A stretch of 12,773 nt of DNA from CAYTOF01 sp964439435. Its GTDB lineage: Bacteria > Bacillota > Clostridia > Oscillospirales > QAMX01. Location: positions 1-12,773 of the forward strand of contig CAYTOF010000062.1 in the NCBI GenBank assembly GCA_964439435.1, in the 5' to 3' direction. The notes beneath the pieces were generated by a model. It made no database searches, had not been told where the DNA came from, and was given only the letters and a program-made list of their open reading frames with translations. The translations under genes were made by a program, and so were the position numbers. This document shows positions 12,501-12,773 of the stretch, piece after piece (the stretch's first letter is position 1; every line of letters starts with the position of its first letter).

Positions 12501-12773
12501 GCGGGAGTTTGCGGTGAGCGTGTGTTTTTCCGAAAGTTGGGAGTTGGAAACGCCGAAAGTTGGGAGTTGAACGAAAAGCGTGACACCTTTTGATGAGATA
12601 GGCGAAAAATCAACCGGAAAAAACCCGCCATTATATGATTGTGGCCGATTGTTTTTTGCGGATGGGCTTTGTTTTGATTGGGTGCAGATACAAAGGGCAT
12701 CGGCTGCGGCAAAAACCCAAGCGGCATATGCGTAAAATTTACCCATGTTGGCAGGATGTGGGTAAAATATCGA
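12501..12773. other. Non-coding tail with a small direct repeat and an inverted repeat
   Basis: No supported gene. Holds CCGAAAGTTGGGAGTTG twice (12530-12546 and 12553-12569, 23-base period) and an inverted repeat TTTACCCA (12738-12745) / TGGGTAAA (12759-12766) close to the window end. The inverted repeat could be an operator for a gene beyond the edge; nothing here settles it. Confidence 0.6.

Overview
The window looks like part of a draft or metagenome-assembled genome of a Gram-positive clostridial bacterium (Firmicutes/Clostridia), though the sequence alone does not settle the genus. Reasons: strong AGGAGG-like ribosome binding sites, sigma-A type promoters, a MarR/ABC/ABC operon of the kind common in Clostridia, frequent TTG and GTG starts, moderately high GC in genes with AT-rich promoters, and a 100-N scaffold gap placed inside a repeat cluster. 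All supported genes are on the + strand.

Layout. (1) 8-2461: a complete cytosolic GH116-type beta-glucosidase/glucosylceramidase-like enzyme. (2) 2462-3110: no gene, but a cluster of GC-rich palindromic repeat units, the left half in one orientation and the right half in the other. (3) 3224-3724: a small orphan gene whose C-terminal half resembles phage terminase small subunits and whose middle is six 27-bp (9-residue) tandem repeats. It is followed by a non-coding 61-bp tandem repeat (3746-3900). (4) 3963-8128: a self-contained unit made of a promoter with an overlapping palindromic operator, a MarR regulator, two ABC exporter half-transporters and a strong terminator. Motif asymmetry shows that the two half-transporters form a heterodimer with one degenerate and one catalytic ATP site. 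The second half-transporter appears to have lost about 20-25 codons plus the reading frame just before its first membrane helix. (5) 8180-8796: a second cluster of the same repeat family, interrupted by the N gap. (6) 8882-10189: a possible leader with a hairpin terminator, then an RtcB-type RNA ligase. (7) 10255-11617: a consensus promoter, a cytosolic five-Asp-box sialidase-like beta-propeller protein, and a terminator. (8) 11686-12500: an extended -10 promoter and a two-domain protein (small N-terminal beta-barrel-like domain, charged linker, C-terminal domain I tentatively compare to EVE/PUA-like readers). (9) 12501-12773: non-coding.

The operon in (4) is the only clear functional module: MarR probably represses its own transcript until a ligand, perhaps a toxic small molecule, releases it, and the ABC pair then exports that compound. 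The two glycan-related enzymes in (1) and (7) both lack signal peptides, so any substrate would be processed in the cytoplasm. They are far apart with separate signals, so a shared pathway is only a guess. I saw no convincing wholly new multi-gene system. The items most worth checking are the broken N-terminus of the second ABC subunit, the repeat-expanded terminase-like orphan, the two mirrored repeat clusters, the rtcB leader and the two-domain protein at 11739.
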